Assembly (NCBI GenBank): GCA_964439135.1
Contig: CAYTNN010000036.1
Location: 1-27,305, forward strand
Reading direction: 5' to 3'
Source of the DNA: JAFGPJ01 sp964439135
GTDB taxonomy: Bacteria > Planctomycetota > Phycisphaerae > Sedimentisphaerales > Anaerobacaceae
Length of the DNA: 27,305 bases
The translations under genes were made by a program, and so were the position numbers. Positions 8,581-16,996 of the stretch are shown piece after piece (position 1 is the stretch's first letter; each line of letters begins with the position of its first letter). The notes beneath the pieces are model-generated. The model was not told where the DNA came from. It saw nothing but the letters and a program-made list of their open reading frames with translations, and ran no database searches.

Positions 8581-10689
8581 CTACTTTAAGAAAAGCATAT
8601 CTGCGTAAGTCGGAATAGGCCATAAATCTGCATCCACAACCGATTCCAGCTTATCGGCAACTTCGCGCAATGCTTCCATAGCCGGGATTACTTCGTCTCT
8701 GTAGAATCTGGCCTGCTTTATAGCATCTGCTATTTTACCGGCTTTTGCCGCCACCTTTTCGAGCTGCGAAATATTCTTCTTCATAGCTGCGATCAGGCCG
8801 CATACGTCTTTTAGCAGCTCTTTTTGAGGCCCGGCGTCAACGCCCGCATCACTTACCGAACAAACCGCATCTCCCAATGAGGATGAATATTCTATACAGG
8901 CAGGCAGGATCTGGCGTTTGGCTATATTCAGCATCGTCATAGCCTCGATATTGATAGACATGCTGTAAGCCTCAAGAAATATCTCGGTCCGTGCATGTAA
9001 TTCGGCTTCCGTCAGAACAGCATGTTTCTTGAAAACAGCGACATTTTCCTTGTCCATTATGGTCTCAAGCGAAGCGACCGTCGAACGGATATTAGGCAGG
9101 CCGCGTTTCTCGGCATCCTCGACCCACTCATCGGTGTAATTGTCGCCGTTGAAGATAATCCTGCGATGCCTGGTCGCGATATCCTGCAGTATTTTCTGCG
9201 CTGCTGTTTTTACGTTCTTGGCTTTCTCCAATTCATCGGCAATCTCGCTTAGCACGTCGGCGACAATGGTATTGAGTACGAACATCGGCCCCGATGTAGA
9301 CTGCGTGGACCCGACCATTCTGAATTCGAACCTATTGCCGGTAAATGCAAAAGGTGACGTCCTGTTACGATCCGTGCAATCCTTGGGTAGCGGCGGAAGC
9401 GTGGAAACGCCCAGCTTTAGCTCTCCGCCCTGCTTCGACGATTTAGCCCCGCCGACAGCCAACTGGTCGAAAATGTCGCTGAGCTGATCGCCGAGAAATA
9501 CCGAGACAATAGCCGGCGGAGCCTCGTTGGCACCCAGACGGTGCTCATTGCCGGAATTTGCAACGCTTGCACGCAGCAGCCCGGAATATTTATCAACGGC
9601 TTTTACAACCGCGCAGAGCATTACGAGAAATATCATATCCTCGTGTGGCGTTTGTCCCGGCTCTAAAAGGTTTATGCCGTCATCGGTTACCATACTCCAG
9701 TTTGTATGCTTGCCGGAGCCGTTCACACCGGCAAACGGCTTCTCATGCAGCAGACAAACAAAATCATGCCGGAGAGCGACCTTTTTGAGCGTCTCCATAA
9801 CCAGTTGATTATGATCCGTAGCGACATTTACCGTCGCAAAAACCGGCGCCAATTCATACTGTGCCGGCGAGACCTCGTTATGCTGGGTTTTAGCCGATAC
9901 GCCTAACTTCCACAATTCTAGGTTCAGCTCGTGCATAAACGACGCGACGCGCTCATGGAGCGTGCCGAAGTAATGATCGTCCATCTCCTGGCCTCGCGGA
10001 GAAGGAGCACCAAACAGAGTTCTGCCCGTCAAAATCAAATCAAGCCTTTCCTTATAAAGAGACCTTTCGATAAGGAAGTACTCCTGCTCGGGCCCGAGTG
10101 TTGCCGTTACACGTCTGGATGCCGTATTGCCGAGCGCTTTAAGAACACGCATCCCCTGCTTGTTCAGGGCATCCATAGAACGAAGTAGAGGCGTCTTCTT
10201 ATCCAGAGCATGGCCGATATACGAACAGAAAGCACTCGGTATATACAGTGTGATATTGTTTCCGTTCTCTTTGATAAAGACGGGTGATGTGCAGTCCCAC
10301 GCTGTATAGCCCCGGGCCTCGAATGTTGCCCTCAGTCCGCCCGAAGGAAACGACGATGCATCCGGTTCGCCCTGGCTGAGTTCCTTGCCGCTGAACTCCA
10401 TAATCGTATTGCCCTGCGGTGTCGGGGATATGAACGAATCGTGCTTCTCGGCAGTCGATCCAGTCATCGGCTGGAACCAATGACAAAAATGTGCCGCCCC
10501 CTTCTCGACGGCCCAGTCCTTCATCGCGTTTGCGATAACATTGGCACTTGCAGCATCGAGCGGCTCATTTCCTTCGATCGTCTTTTTCAGGGATTTGTAA
10601 ACATCCTTCGGAAGACGCGAGCGCATCACTATATCGTTAAATACATTTGAGCCAAACAATTCGGTTATTGATTCACCTGGCTTTTTCAT
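8581..10689 (-). CDS. glnN: Glutamine synthetase type III
   Basis: This 702-residue cytoplasmic enzyme makes glutamine from glutamate, ammonium and ATP. The length (about 700, against about 470 for GSI) and motifs identify type III: HWFQPMTG at 70-77, GPEQEYF at 199-205, NEVSPAQYELAP at 271-282, NGSGKH at 323-328 and the later NRTSPFAFTGNRFEFR. Type III enzymes are dodecamers not known to be adenylylated. AGGAG is spaced 8 bp from the ATG. It has its own terminator and lies between gltBD and the amt genes. No sigma54 element is visible upstream. A TTGACA in the upstream region lacks a convincing -10, so the promoter is unresolved. Confidence 0.95.
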   Translation of the reverse strand: MKKPGESITELFGSNVFNDIVMRSRLPKDVYKSLKKTIEGNEPLDAASANVIANAMKDWAVEKGAAHFCHWFQPMTGSTAEKHDSFISPTPQGNTIMEFSGKELSQGEPDASSFPSGGLRATFEARGYTAWDCTSPVFIKENGNNITLYIPSAFCSYIGHALDKKTPLLRSMDALNKQGMRVLKALGNTASRRVTATLGPEQEYFLIERSLYKERLDLILTGRTLFGAPSPRGQEMDDHYFGTLHERVASFMHELNLELWKLGVSAKTQHNEVSPAQYELAPVFATVNVATDHNQLVMETLKKVALRHDFVCLLHEKPFAGVNGSGKHTNWSMVTDDGINLLEPGQTPHEDMIFLVMLCAVVKAVDKYSGLLRASVANSGNEHRLGANEAPPAIVSVFLGDQLSDIFDQLAVGGAKSSKQGGELKLGVSTLPPLPKDCTDRNRTSPFAFTGNRFEFRMVGSTQSTSGPMFVLNTIVADVLSEIADELEKAKNVKTAAQKILQDIATRHRRIIFNGDNYTDEWVEDAEKRGLPNIRSTVASLETIMDKENVAVFKKHAVLTEAELHARTEIFLEAYSMSINIEAMTMLNIAKRQILPACIEYSSSLGDAVCSVSDAGVDAGPQKELLKDVCGLIAAMKKNISQLEKVAAKAGKIADAIKQARFYRDEVIPAMEALREVADKLESVVDADLWPIPTYADMLFLK

Positions 10690-11079
10690 GATAAATCTCC
10701 TACATTTCTTAAAAACAATCTTAGTTACGTTTTTTCATTTTGTTCGGATTTTGTCAATCTTCAAATAAATTATTCCCAATATTGTTGAAGTCTATAGGAT
10801 AGGAGTTGTAGACAGCAACAATAAAAAGGGCAAGGCAACTGCCCGATAGAGAACCGGACAGCTGCAAACAAGCCTCGCCCATAAAGCTAATTAAATTTTA
10901 AGTCAACCATTTTCGCGTTTTTCTTCCTTGCGAATTCGGAAAACTCTTAAGGTGTCATATTTCATTTCTTTTCAATTATTACTGCTTCTTGTTGGCATTG
11001 AGATTTATTCAACAACTAACCTATGCTTTGCGATTTTTATCACTGAACCGGTTTTTGTTCTCATCTTTTCCAGAATCGC
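10690..11079. other. Intergenic region between GSIII and glnK1
   Basis: These 390 bp hold the glnK1 terminator (10822-10880) and must contain the GSIII promoter. Just ahead of the terminator, TCTATA and TGTAGA half-sites (about 10792-10813) resemble the amt palindrome half-sites but are about 10 bp apart rather than 4. I see no small gene and no sigma54 element. Confidence 0.5.
10822..10880 (-). terminator. Terminator of the amtB1-glnK1 unit
   Basis: On the minus strand GGGCGAGGC (10880-10872) can pair with GCCTTGCCC (10836-10828) with one G-T wobble, and TTTTTATTG follows. The loop is long (about 35 nt) and contains a smaller internal GGGC/GCCC pairing. It lies about 200 bp after the glnK1 stop. 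Confidence 0.6.
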
Positions 11080-11424
11080 TCAAATTGCATTGCTACCGGT
11101 TTCCCCGGTACGAATGCGTATGCATTCTTCCAGGGGAGTAATGAATATCTTTCCGTCCCCTATATTCCCTTCGTTTTTAGTTCGGGCTGCACTAATGATG
11201 GCCTCACAGGTCGTTTCAACAAATGAATCATTGACTGCGATTGTCAGGTGGACCTTGGGAACAAGATTCGGCACAACTTTCTTTCCGCGGTGGATGTTAG
11301 CTTGCATCTGACGGCCGTGCCCCGAGACCCGGCTTACCGTGATTCTTGTAATCTCTGCCTCAATCAGTGCCTCACGTACCTGATCCAACTTCTCCTCGCG
11401 AACAATCGCAGTAACCATCTTCAT
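11080..11424 (-). CDS. glnK: P-II signal transduction protein linked to amtB1
   Basis: A 114-residue P-II protein that would sense ATP/ADP and 2-oxoglutarate and plug AmtB when nitrogen is plentiful. The start ATG at 11424 has GGAA upstream and lies 22 bp after the amtB1 stop; a longer frame upstream would run into amtB1 and is rejected. The C-terminal signature (IGDGKIFITPLEECIRIRTGE) and Gln39 are present. The T-loop (about residues 38-57) is one residue shorter than in enterobacterial GlnB and contains no Tyr, with Val at the position of Tyr51, so uridylylation there is impossible. It differs clearly from the other two P-II proteins in the window, which are near-identical in the T-loop. 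Confidence 0.93.
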   Translation of the reverse strand: MKMVTAIVREEKLDQVREALIEAEITRITVSRVSGHGRQMQANIHRGKKVVPNLVPKVHLTIAVNDSFVETTCEAIISAARTKNEGNIGDGKIFITPLEECIRIRTGETGSNAI

Positions 11425-11446
11425 GGCTTTGATTTCCTTTCTTGTC

Positions 11447-12811
11447 TTATCTGCCCGGATTAAGCATTCCATATCCGTACTCACCGTGACAAACGCGATC
11501 CAGGCCTGCCATCTCATGTACCTCGTCGGCGCGAAAGCCTATCGTTTTCTCAACAACCAACACTATCAAAAATGTTCCCACAGCCGCATAAACGCCGGCA
11601 ATCAACACCGCGCTGACCTGAACGCCCAACTGCTGCACCACCGTCCACGATCCACCTGCCGCCGTTGCTGCATCGGCCATCCAACTTTTGCGAATGAAGA
11701 ACGTCAACAAAATGGCTCCGACAATTCCACCTACTCCGTGCACGCCAAACGCGTCCAGGCTGTCGTCATAGCCCAGCCGATCTTTGAGAAGAATCGCCTG
11801 GTAACAAATAATCGACGCTACGGCTCCAATGACCAATGCCCCAATCGGTTGGACAACTCCGGCGGCCGGAGTTATTGCCACCAGGCCGGCCAATATGCCG
11901 CTGGCGAGCCCCAGGCCAGTTGCTTTGCCCTGGCGCAAGCCTTCGATCAGGACCCATGTCAGCGCGCCGGATGCGGCCGAAATCTGGGTCGCCGTCAGCG
12001 CCTGGGCGGTGGCCAGCCCGCTGGAGATGCTGCTGCCGGCGTTGAATCCAAACCAACCGACCCACAGCAGCCCGACACCCATCATCGTCATGACCAGGTT
12101 GTTGGGGCTCATAGCCACCTTGGGATGGCCCCTGCGTGCACCAAGTATGATTGCGGCAATTAAGCCGCTGACCCCCGCCGAGATATGCACGACAGTTCCG
12201 CCGGCAAAATCAATCGCCCCGCCCGCTCCGAGGTTAAAGAGGAATCCGTCTTGCGCCCACACCCAGTGACATAACGGGTTGTAGACTATTAAACCCCAAA
12301 GTGCAATAAATATGCAGTAGCCCTTGAACGAAACACGCTCGGCAAAAGCTCCTGCGATCAAGGCAGGAGTAATGATCGCAAACTTGCCCTGAAACATGGC
12401 GAAAACATACTCGGGCACACCCGCTTCAAGAATCGTTTCGTCAATCCCTCGCAGAAAGAAGTATGACCAATCCCATCCGAACCAGCCACCCAGCACATTC
12501 TTACCAAAGCACATGCAATAGCCGCAGATTACCCAAAGGACCGTCATAATGCCCATCGCCACGAAACTGTGCATCATCGTGCCAAGAACGTTCTTTGTCC
12601 GAACCAGTCCTCCATAGAACATGGCCAGTCCCGGAACCATCAGAAGAACCAGGGCAGTTGAGGTGAGCATCCATGCCGTCGCCCCCGAATCTACGGCGGG
12701 CGATTCGCTGGCAGCTCGGGCATCAGTGCATAACACCAGCGCCAACAATGCAACGGATGTCATAACCATGCACTTCGGGCACAAAGACCCTTTCCTCGTC
12801 ATTACCATCAT
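11447..12811 (-). CDS. amtB: Ammonium transporter AmtB, first copy
   Basis: This 454-residue inner-membrane channel starts with a signal-like segment (about residues 14-33) followed by eleven hydrophobic helices. The Amt signature DFAGGTVVHISAG (residues 201-213) supplies Asp201 and pore His209, and the second pore histidine is His358 in FGVHGVGG. The CHWVW motif near 181-185 corresponds to the external recruitment site. The cytoplasmic tail ends IGFRADEVHEMAGLDRVCHGE, the region that contacts P-II in AmtB. It resembles classical AmtB more than copies 2 and 3 do. GGAG lies upstream of the ATG. The unit amtB1-glnK1 is preceded by a sigma54-type promoter (12878-12892) and a palindrome (12977-12998). 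Confidence 0.95.
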   Translation of the reverse strand: MMVMTRKGSLCPKCMVMTSVALLALVLCTDARAASESPAVDSGATAWMLTSTALVLLMVPGLAMFYGGLVRTKNVLGTMMHSFVAMGIMTVLWVICGYCMCFGKNVLGGWFGWDWSYFFLRGIDETILEAGVPEYVFAMFQGKFAIITPALIAGAFAERVSFKGYCIFIALWGLIVYNPLCHWVWAQDGFLFNLGAGGAIDFAGGTVVHISAGVSGLIAAIILGARRGHPKVAMSPNNLVMTMMGVGLLWVGWFGFNAGSSISSGLATAQALTATQISAASGALTWVLIEGLRQGKATGLGLASGILAGLVAITPAAGVVQPIGALVIGAVASIICYQAILLKDRLGYDDSLDAFGVHGVGGIVGAILLTFFIRKSWMADAATAAGGSWTVVQQLGVQVSAVLIAGVYAAVGTFLIVLVVEKTIGFRADEVHEMAGLDRVCHGEYGYGMLNPGR

Positions 12812-12877
12812 TTTCTACTCCATCAGTTTCTGTTGCTTTGCCTGTTGGCTACACCACAACTACTTCATAGACAACTA

Positions 12878-12892
12878 GCAACAGTCATGCCA
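12878..12892 (-). promoter_or_regulatory. Sigma54-type -24/-12 promoter of amtB1
   Basis: The minus strand reads TGGCATGACTGTTGC, with the -24 GG and -12 GC at the invariant spacing of the RpoN consensus (TGGCAC-N5-TTGC), one base off in the -24 box. Transcription would start near 12866, giving a leader of about 55 nt. Confidence 0.75.
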
Positions 12893-12976
12893 AGTCCAAC
12901 AAAAGATTCCTATTGCACATAACCGATTGCTATGCAAGAAGTTATAAACAATAAGGCAATCCTTGGGGGAATTTCC

Positions 12977-12998
12977 AAATCTACATTATTGTAGATTT
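12977..12998. promoter_or_regulatory. Upstream activator palindrome of amtB1
   Basis: Perfect 9-bp arms AAATCTACA and TGTAGATTT flank TTAT. The centre (12987.5) lies 109.5 bp upstream of the -12 C at 12878, a usual position for a sigma54 enhancer-binding protein. Equivalent palindromes lie at nearly the same distance from the other two amt promoters. Confidence 0.7.
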
Positions 12999-13042
12999 AC
13001 TGAGAATTTGTATACATTTTTGTATATATACGAAAATATATA

Positions 13043-13082
13043 GAAAAACGAACCCCGCTAATACCAATAAACACGGGGTTCG
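13043..13082 (-). terminator. Rho-independent terminator of amtB2-glnK2
   Basis: CGAACCCCG (13049-13057) and CGGGGTTCG (13074-13082) form a perfect 9-bp stem with a 16-nt loop. On the minus strand it is followed by TTTTTCTA. It lies 86 bp after the glnK2 stop. Confidence 0.9.
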
Positions 13083-13168
13083 CATTCAAATGCCCAACAG
13101 GCGGGCACAGAAAATGATGGCAAATCTTGATGTTGCGCTCTCCTCATCCGTATATCTCAAGATGCATA

Positions 13169-13510
13169 CTACCCGATCGCCTTCTTGCCTTCCTCGCCGG
13201 TTCTTATTCGTATGCACTTCGGCAGATCCAATACAAAGATTTTTCCATCGCCGATCTGCCCTGTTCGTGCGCCTTCAATAATCGCCTCGATTGTCTTGTC
13301 CAAAAAATCCTCGTTCACAGCGATTTCCAGCCTGACCTTTTTAAGGAGATTGACCTCGAAATCGATACCTCGATAGCTTTCGTGATAGCCCTTCTGTGCC
13401 CCACAGCCAAGAGCGTTTGTTACCGACATTTTATGGATTTCAGCTTTATATAGAGCCTTCTTGATATCCTGAAGTTTATGTGGCTGAATATATGCGATTA
13501 CAAGCTTCAT
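13169..13510 (-). CDS. glnK: P-II signal transduction protein linked to amtB2
   Basis: A 113-residue P-II protein, expected to regulate the Amt channel encoded 29 bp upstream. The fold signatures are present (Gln39, the C-terminal IGDGKIFVLDLPKCIRIRTGEEG). The T-loop runs GAQKGYHESYRGIDFEVNL: Tyr46 is kept, but the residue aligned with Tyr51 is Phe, so the classical uridylylation site is lost by a single conservative change. AGGTG precedes the ATG by 7 bp. It is very similar to the P-II at 15254-15595, pointing to duplication of an amt-glnK pair. Confidence 0.95.
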   Translation of the reverse strand: MKLVIAYIQPHKLQDIKKALYKAEIHKMSVTNALGCGAQKGYHESYRGIDFEVNLLKKVRLEIAVNEDFLDKTIEAIIEGARTGQIGDGKIFVLDLPKCIRIRTGEEGKKAIG

Positions 13511-13539
13511 ATCTAATCACCTACTTTCTGCTTAAAACG

Positions 13540-14901
13540 TTAGACTGAGGTGAATATCTGGAAACCGGCGTAAGCTTCCATGCCGTGCTCTCCGATATCC
13601 AGGCCACGTAATTCTTCTTCCCGGCTGACTCTCAGGCCGATAGTCACATCAATAAGTTTGAACACGACACCCATAGTTATAACCACAAAAACAATCGTAC
13701 TGACGCTGCCAACCATTTGGATACCTAATTGCATTGGATTGCCGCTGTAAACAAAACCTTCATTTGCAAGGCCCAGAGACTGTTTGCCGAAGATGCCAAG
13801 GCATAATGTACCCAAAACCCCACACATACCGTGAACCGGAACGGCCCCAACAGGATCATCAATATGCAGCTTATCAAGCAGTTCGACACCCCTGACGACT
13901 ACATAGCCTGCGACAATGCCGATAACCATAGCTGCCCAGGGATCGACGAAGGCACACGGCGCAGTGATAGCCACAAGCCCAGCCAAAGCTCCATTCATTG
14001 CCATAGACAAATCCGGTTTTCCGAACCTTTTCCAAACTGTTGCCATAGCGGCAATGCCTCCCATCGCCGCTGCCAGATTCGTATTGATCGCAACCCGTGC
14101 TATAATAGAGCCATCAGTTACACCAAGCGTCGAACCTGCATTGAAACCGAACCAGCCGAACCAGAGTATGAACACGCCCAATGATGCCAATGGAATATTG
14201 TGGCCAGCAAGAACTTTCGGCTTGCCGTCAATGCCGTATTTACCTTCTCTTGGTTTCAGGATAGAGGTTCCGGCAAGTGCCGCAAATCCACCGACCGTAT
14301 GCACCACAGTCGAGCCTGCGAAATCAGCAAAGCCCATATTGCTGAGCCAGCCTCCACCCCATATCCAATGCCCCACGATGGGATAAATAAAAGCAGAGAT
14401 AATAAAGGAGTAGATCAGGTAAGCGTGGAATTTCATACGCTCGGCCATCCCGCCGGCAACAATCGTCGCCGCCGCTCCGCAGAACGCCGCCTGGAACAGC
14501 CAGAAAGCATACAAGGGCAAACCATTAACGACTTCTTCGATACCGAATAAACACCAGCCCTTGAGGCCCATAAAACTATTGCCGTCACCGAACATTAAAC
14601 CATAACCTATCAGGAAAAAACCCAACGAAGCCATACAGAAGTCCAGGAAGTTCTTTGTCAGGATGTTGCAGGTATTCTTGGCCCTGATAAAACCAGCTTC
14701 TACCATACCAAATCCTGCCTGCATGAAGAACACCAGGAATGCTCCCAGAAGAACCCAGACCGTATCCAGGCCTTGTTTGACTTGATCAAGGTTCACGCTC
14801 TCGACGCCAGCTAACACATTGCTGTTGATACCAACTATCAGCAAAGCGCCCACAGTACACATTTTCCATATACTAAGTTTAGAATTTCTCTCTTTTACCA
14901 T
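13540..14901 (-). CDS. amt: Ammonium transporter, second copy
   Basis: This 453-residue Amt starts at ATG 14901; a GTG one codon upstream (14904) is equally placed relative to AAGGA, so the true start is uncertain by one codon. A signal-like hydrophobic segment covers about residues 13-31. Helix 1 reads AFLVFFMQAGFGMVEAGF, a variant shared with copy 3 and unlike the GLAMFYGGLVR of copy 1. The pore His pair is present in DFAGSTVVHTVGG (about 201) and VGAVPVHGMCG (about 357). The tail keeps LRVSREEELRGLDIGEHG, the P-II contact region. Its promoter region at 15002-15125 has a sigma54 element and palindrome. Confidence 0.94.
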   Translation of the reverse strand: MVKERNSKLSIWKMCTVGALLIVGINSNVLAGVESVNLDQVKQGLDTVWVLLGAFLVFFMQAGFGMVEAGFIRAKNTCNILTKNFLDFCMASLGFFLIGYGLMFGDGNSFMGLKGWCLFGIEEVVNGLPLYAFWLFQAAFCGAAATIVAGGMAERMKFHAYLIYSFIISAFIYPIVGHWIWGGGWLSNMGFADFAGSTVVHTVGGFAALAGTSILKPREGKYGIDGKPKVLAGHNIPLASLGVFILWFGWFGFNAGSTLGVTDGSIIARVAINTNLAAAMGGIAAMATVWKRFGKPDLSMAMNGALAGLVAITAPCAFVDPWAAMVIGIVAGYVVVRGVELLDKLHIDDPVGAVPVHGMCGVLGTLCLGIFGKQSLGLANEGFVYSGNPMQLGIQMVGSVSTIVFVVITMGVVFKLIDVTIGLRVSREEELRGLDIGEHGMEAYAGFQIFTSV

Positions 14902-15001
14902 CACTTTTACGTCCTTTTTGGCCTGTCAGAACCAGCTCAATTAACAGCTTTATACAACTAACGATTACTAAACCTACTTATGGTTCGTTAGAGAAATCTT
15001 C

Positions 15002-15016
15002 GCAATTATCATGCCA
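15002..15016 (-). promoter_or_regulatory. Sigma54-type -24/-12 promoter of amtB2
   Basis: The minus strand reads TGGCATGATAATTGC, the same -24 and -12 boxes as the amtB1 promoter but a different 5-bp spacer. Transcription would start near 14990, about 90 nt before the gene. Confidence 0.75.
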
Positions 15017-15101
15017 AGTTGGCCAAACAATTTCCAAATATTTCTAAGTCTTTTTCTAAATAGGGGTTATGTGTTTACGCGACAGCGTTTCGGCGTTTTG
15101 T

Positions 15102-15125
15102 AATATCTACATAATTGTAGATATT
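15102..15125. promoter_or_regulatory. Upstream activator palindrome of amtB2
   Basis: Perfect 10-bp arms AATATCTACA and TGTAGATATT flank TAAT. The centre (15113.5) lies 111.5 bp upstream of the -12 C at 15002. The TCTACA-N4-TGTAGA core is identical to that at amtB1. Confidence 0.7.
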
Positions 15126-15164
15126 AATTATAAAAGTTACGATATTGTATTTTTTGCCTATATA

Positions 15165-15200
15165 AGGAACAAACAGGCCCCGCCAATTAAGACGGGGCCT
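15165..15200 (-). terminator. Terminator of porin-amtB3-glnK3
   Basis: AGGCCCCG (15175-15182) and CGGGGCCT (15193-15200) form a perfect 8-bp GC-rich stem with a 10-nt loop. On the minus strand GTTTGTTCC follows, a moderate U tract. It lies 54 bp after the glnK3 stop. Confidence 0.8.
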
Positions 15201-15253
15201 ATTCCTCGGCCCAAAGGGCGCGAAGTGATGGTCGCAGTAAGTTGCCGGAGATG

Positions 15254-15595
15254 TTACCCTATTGCCTTGCTGCCAACTTCGCCTGTGCGTATTCGTACGC
15301 ACTTGGCCAGTTCTAAGACAAATATCTTGCCGTCTCCGATCTGCCCTGTTTTGGCACCTTCAATGATCGCTTCTATCGTCTTATCAACGAAGTCTTCATT
15401 AACTGCTATCTCGATTCTGACCTTCTTTAATAGGTTTACCTCGAAGTCGACGCCGCGGTAGCTTTCGTGATAACCTTTCTGTTCACCACAACCCAGGGCG
15501 TTTGTTACGGACATCTTGAACACTTTATACTTATAGAGCGACTTCTTAACATCCTGAAGCTTATGCGGCTGGATATATGCTACTATTAGTCTCAC
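15254..15595 (-). CDS. glnK: P-II signal transduction protein linked to amtB3
   Basis: A 113-residue P-II protein encoded 30 bp after amtB3. The start codon is GTG, with GGAG 9 bp upstream. The T-loop (GEQKGYHESYRGVDFEVNL) matches that of the second P-II almost exactly, including Phe in place of Tyr51, so it should not be uridylylated there. The C-terminal signature IGDGKIFVLELAKCVRIRTGE is intact. It probably blocks its cognate Amt directly in response to 2-oxoglutarate and the ATP/ADP ratio. Confidence 0.95.
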   Translation of the reverse strand: MRLIVAYIQPHKLQDVKKSLYKYKVFKMSVTNALGCGEQKGYHESYRGVDFEVNLLKKVRIEIAVNEDFVDKTIEAIIEGAKTGQIGDGKIFVLELAKCVRIRTGEVGSKAIG

Positions 15596-15625
15596 TTTTC
15601 TATCTCCTAATTTACAAATTAAGCA

Positions 15626-16969
15626 TTATGTGGTCGTAAATATTTGGAATCCTGAATAGGCTTCCATACCATGCTCACCAATATCGAGCCCTTTTATCTC
15701 TTCTTCCGGAGTCACGCGAAGTCCGATTGTTTTACTTATCGCGTAGAACAATATCAGTCCGAGACCGAACGCCCACACAAAAGCCGCTCCGGCACCCAGG
15801 GCCTGGACGCCCAGTTGTTTCAAGCCGCCGCCGTAGAACAGGCCGCTTTCCATATTGAACAGGCCCGTTGCCAGCGTTCCCCAGACACCACAAACACCGT
15901 GAACACTTACGGCTCCAACCGGGTCATCGACTTTCAAAACATGGTCGATAAACAGCACGGCGAAGACTACCAATGCACCGCCAACAATACCGATCAAGAT
16001 CGCACCTACAGGAGTAACTCCATCGCACGGAGCGGTAATTGATACAAGCCCTGCAAGCGCGCCGTTAAGTGCCATTGAAGCATCGGGTTTCTTCATAATC
16101 ACCCAGGACACACACATCGCAACAATCGCTCCAGCGGCTGCAGACAGATTCGTCGTTACAGCAATATAGCCTATCGAACCATCTCCGACTGTCGTACTGC
16201 CCGGATTAAATCCGAACCATCCGAACCACAGAATGAATACACCCAGTGCTGCCAGCGGTATATTGTGGCCGAGTATTGCTTTTGGTTTTCTGTCAGGTCC
16301 GTACTTGCCGATACGAGGCCCTAAAACAATAGCTCCTGCCAGAGCCAGCCATCCACCTATCGAGTGCACAACCGTCGAGCCGGCAAAATCCAGAAATCCG
16401 AGCTTCTCAAGCCAGCCGCCGCCGTCGAGCAGACCTCCCCATGCCCATGAACCGAAAATCGGATAGATGAACAGGGTTATAAAGAAGCTGTAAACCAGGT
16501 ATCCTGCAAATTTCGTTCGCTCGGCCATTGCTCCGGAGACAATCGTCGCCGCCGTTGCTGCAAAAACCGTCTGGAAGATCAGGAACGTCCAGTTCCAGTC
16601 GGCGCCCGGCTCAACTCCGCTAAGGCCAAACAATGTAGTCCCGAACAGTCCGTTCGTTTTACCGAACATCAGGCCGAATCCTATCAAAAAGAAGGCGATC
16701 GTGCCGACGGAAAAGTCCATCAGATTCTTCATCAGGATGTTTACTGCGTTTTTTGCGCGGGTGAAACCGGCCTCGACCATTGCAAAACCCGCCTGCATAA
16801 AGAAGACAAGGAACGCAGCAATACATGTCCAGACAATGTTTATGTTCGTCTGAAGCTCTTCTTTGATTGATTCAACGCTGCTGCTTTCAGCCGGCGCTGC
16901 AATAACCGCCACAGGAGTCAACAACGCGATTAGAACCAGGAAAACTATATATAATCGTATCTTCCTCAT
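15626..16969 (-). CDS. amt: Ammonium transporter, third copy
   Basis: This 447-residue Amt has a clear signal peptide (IVFLVLIALLTPVAVIAAPA, about residues 8-27) and the helix-1 variant AFLVFFMQAGFAMVEAGF shared with copy 2. The pore histidines lie in DFAGSTVVHSIGG and VGAVSVHGVCG. The tail LRVTPEEEIKGLDIGEHG matches the P-II contact region. AAAGG precedes the ATG. It lies 27 bp downstream of the porin-like gene and 30 bp upstream of glnK3, so the three form one operon driven from the region around 17858-18007. Confidence 0.95.
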   Translation of the reverse strand: MRKIRLYIVFLVLIALLTPVAVIAAPAESSSVESIKEELQTNINIVWTCIAAFLVFFMQAGFAMVEAGFTRAKNAVNILMKNLMDFSVGTIAFFLIGFGLMFGKTNGLFGTTLFGLSGVEPGADWNWTFLIFQTVFAATAATIVSGAMAERTKFAGYLVYSFFITLFIYPIFGSWAWGGLLDGGGWLEKLGFLDFAGSTVVHSIGGWLALAGAIVLGPRIGKYGPDRKPKAILGHNIPLAALGVFILWFGWFGFNPGSTTVGDGSIGYIAVTTNLSAAAGAIVAMCVSWVIMKKPDASMALNGALAGLVSITAPCDGVTPVGAILIGIVGGALVVFAVLFIDHVLKVDDPVGAVSVHGVCGVWGTLATGLFNMESGLFYGGGLKQLGVQALGAGAAFVWAFGLGLILFYAISKTIGLRVTPEEEIKGLDIGEHGMEAYSGFQIFTTT

Positions 16970-16996
16970 TTTTTGCCTTTCGTAAAAAATTGTCTC

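Larger units (their letters stand above)
12812..13168. other. Control region of amtB1
   Basis: These 357 bp contain, going upstream from amtB1, the sigma54 element at 12878-12892, the palindrome at 12977-12998, an AT-rich tract with TGTATACA and TATATATA runs (13010-13045), and the glnK2 terminator (13049-13082). The AT-rich tract could bend DNA. No gene is visible. Confidence 0.6.
14905..15253. other. Control region of amtB2
   Basis: About 350 bp without a gene. Going upstream from amtB2 it holds the sigma54 element at 15002-15016, the palindrome at 15102-15125 and the glnK3 terminator at 15175-15200. The arrangement repeats that of the amtB1 control region. The sequence between 15200 and the glnK3 stop shows nothing recognisable. 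Confidence 0.6.

Noticed and set aside
8396..8623. Minus-strand frame of 75 codons after GSIII
   Set aside because: It overlaps the end of GSIII and the terminator hairpin, and shows no domain or start signal.
11425..11517. Longer start for the first P-II protein
   Set aside because: The extra 31 residues overlap the end of amtB1 and do not resemble P-II; the ATG at 11424 has its own ribosome-binding site and aligns with the family start.
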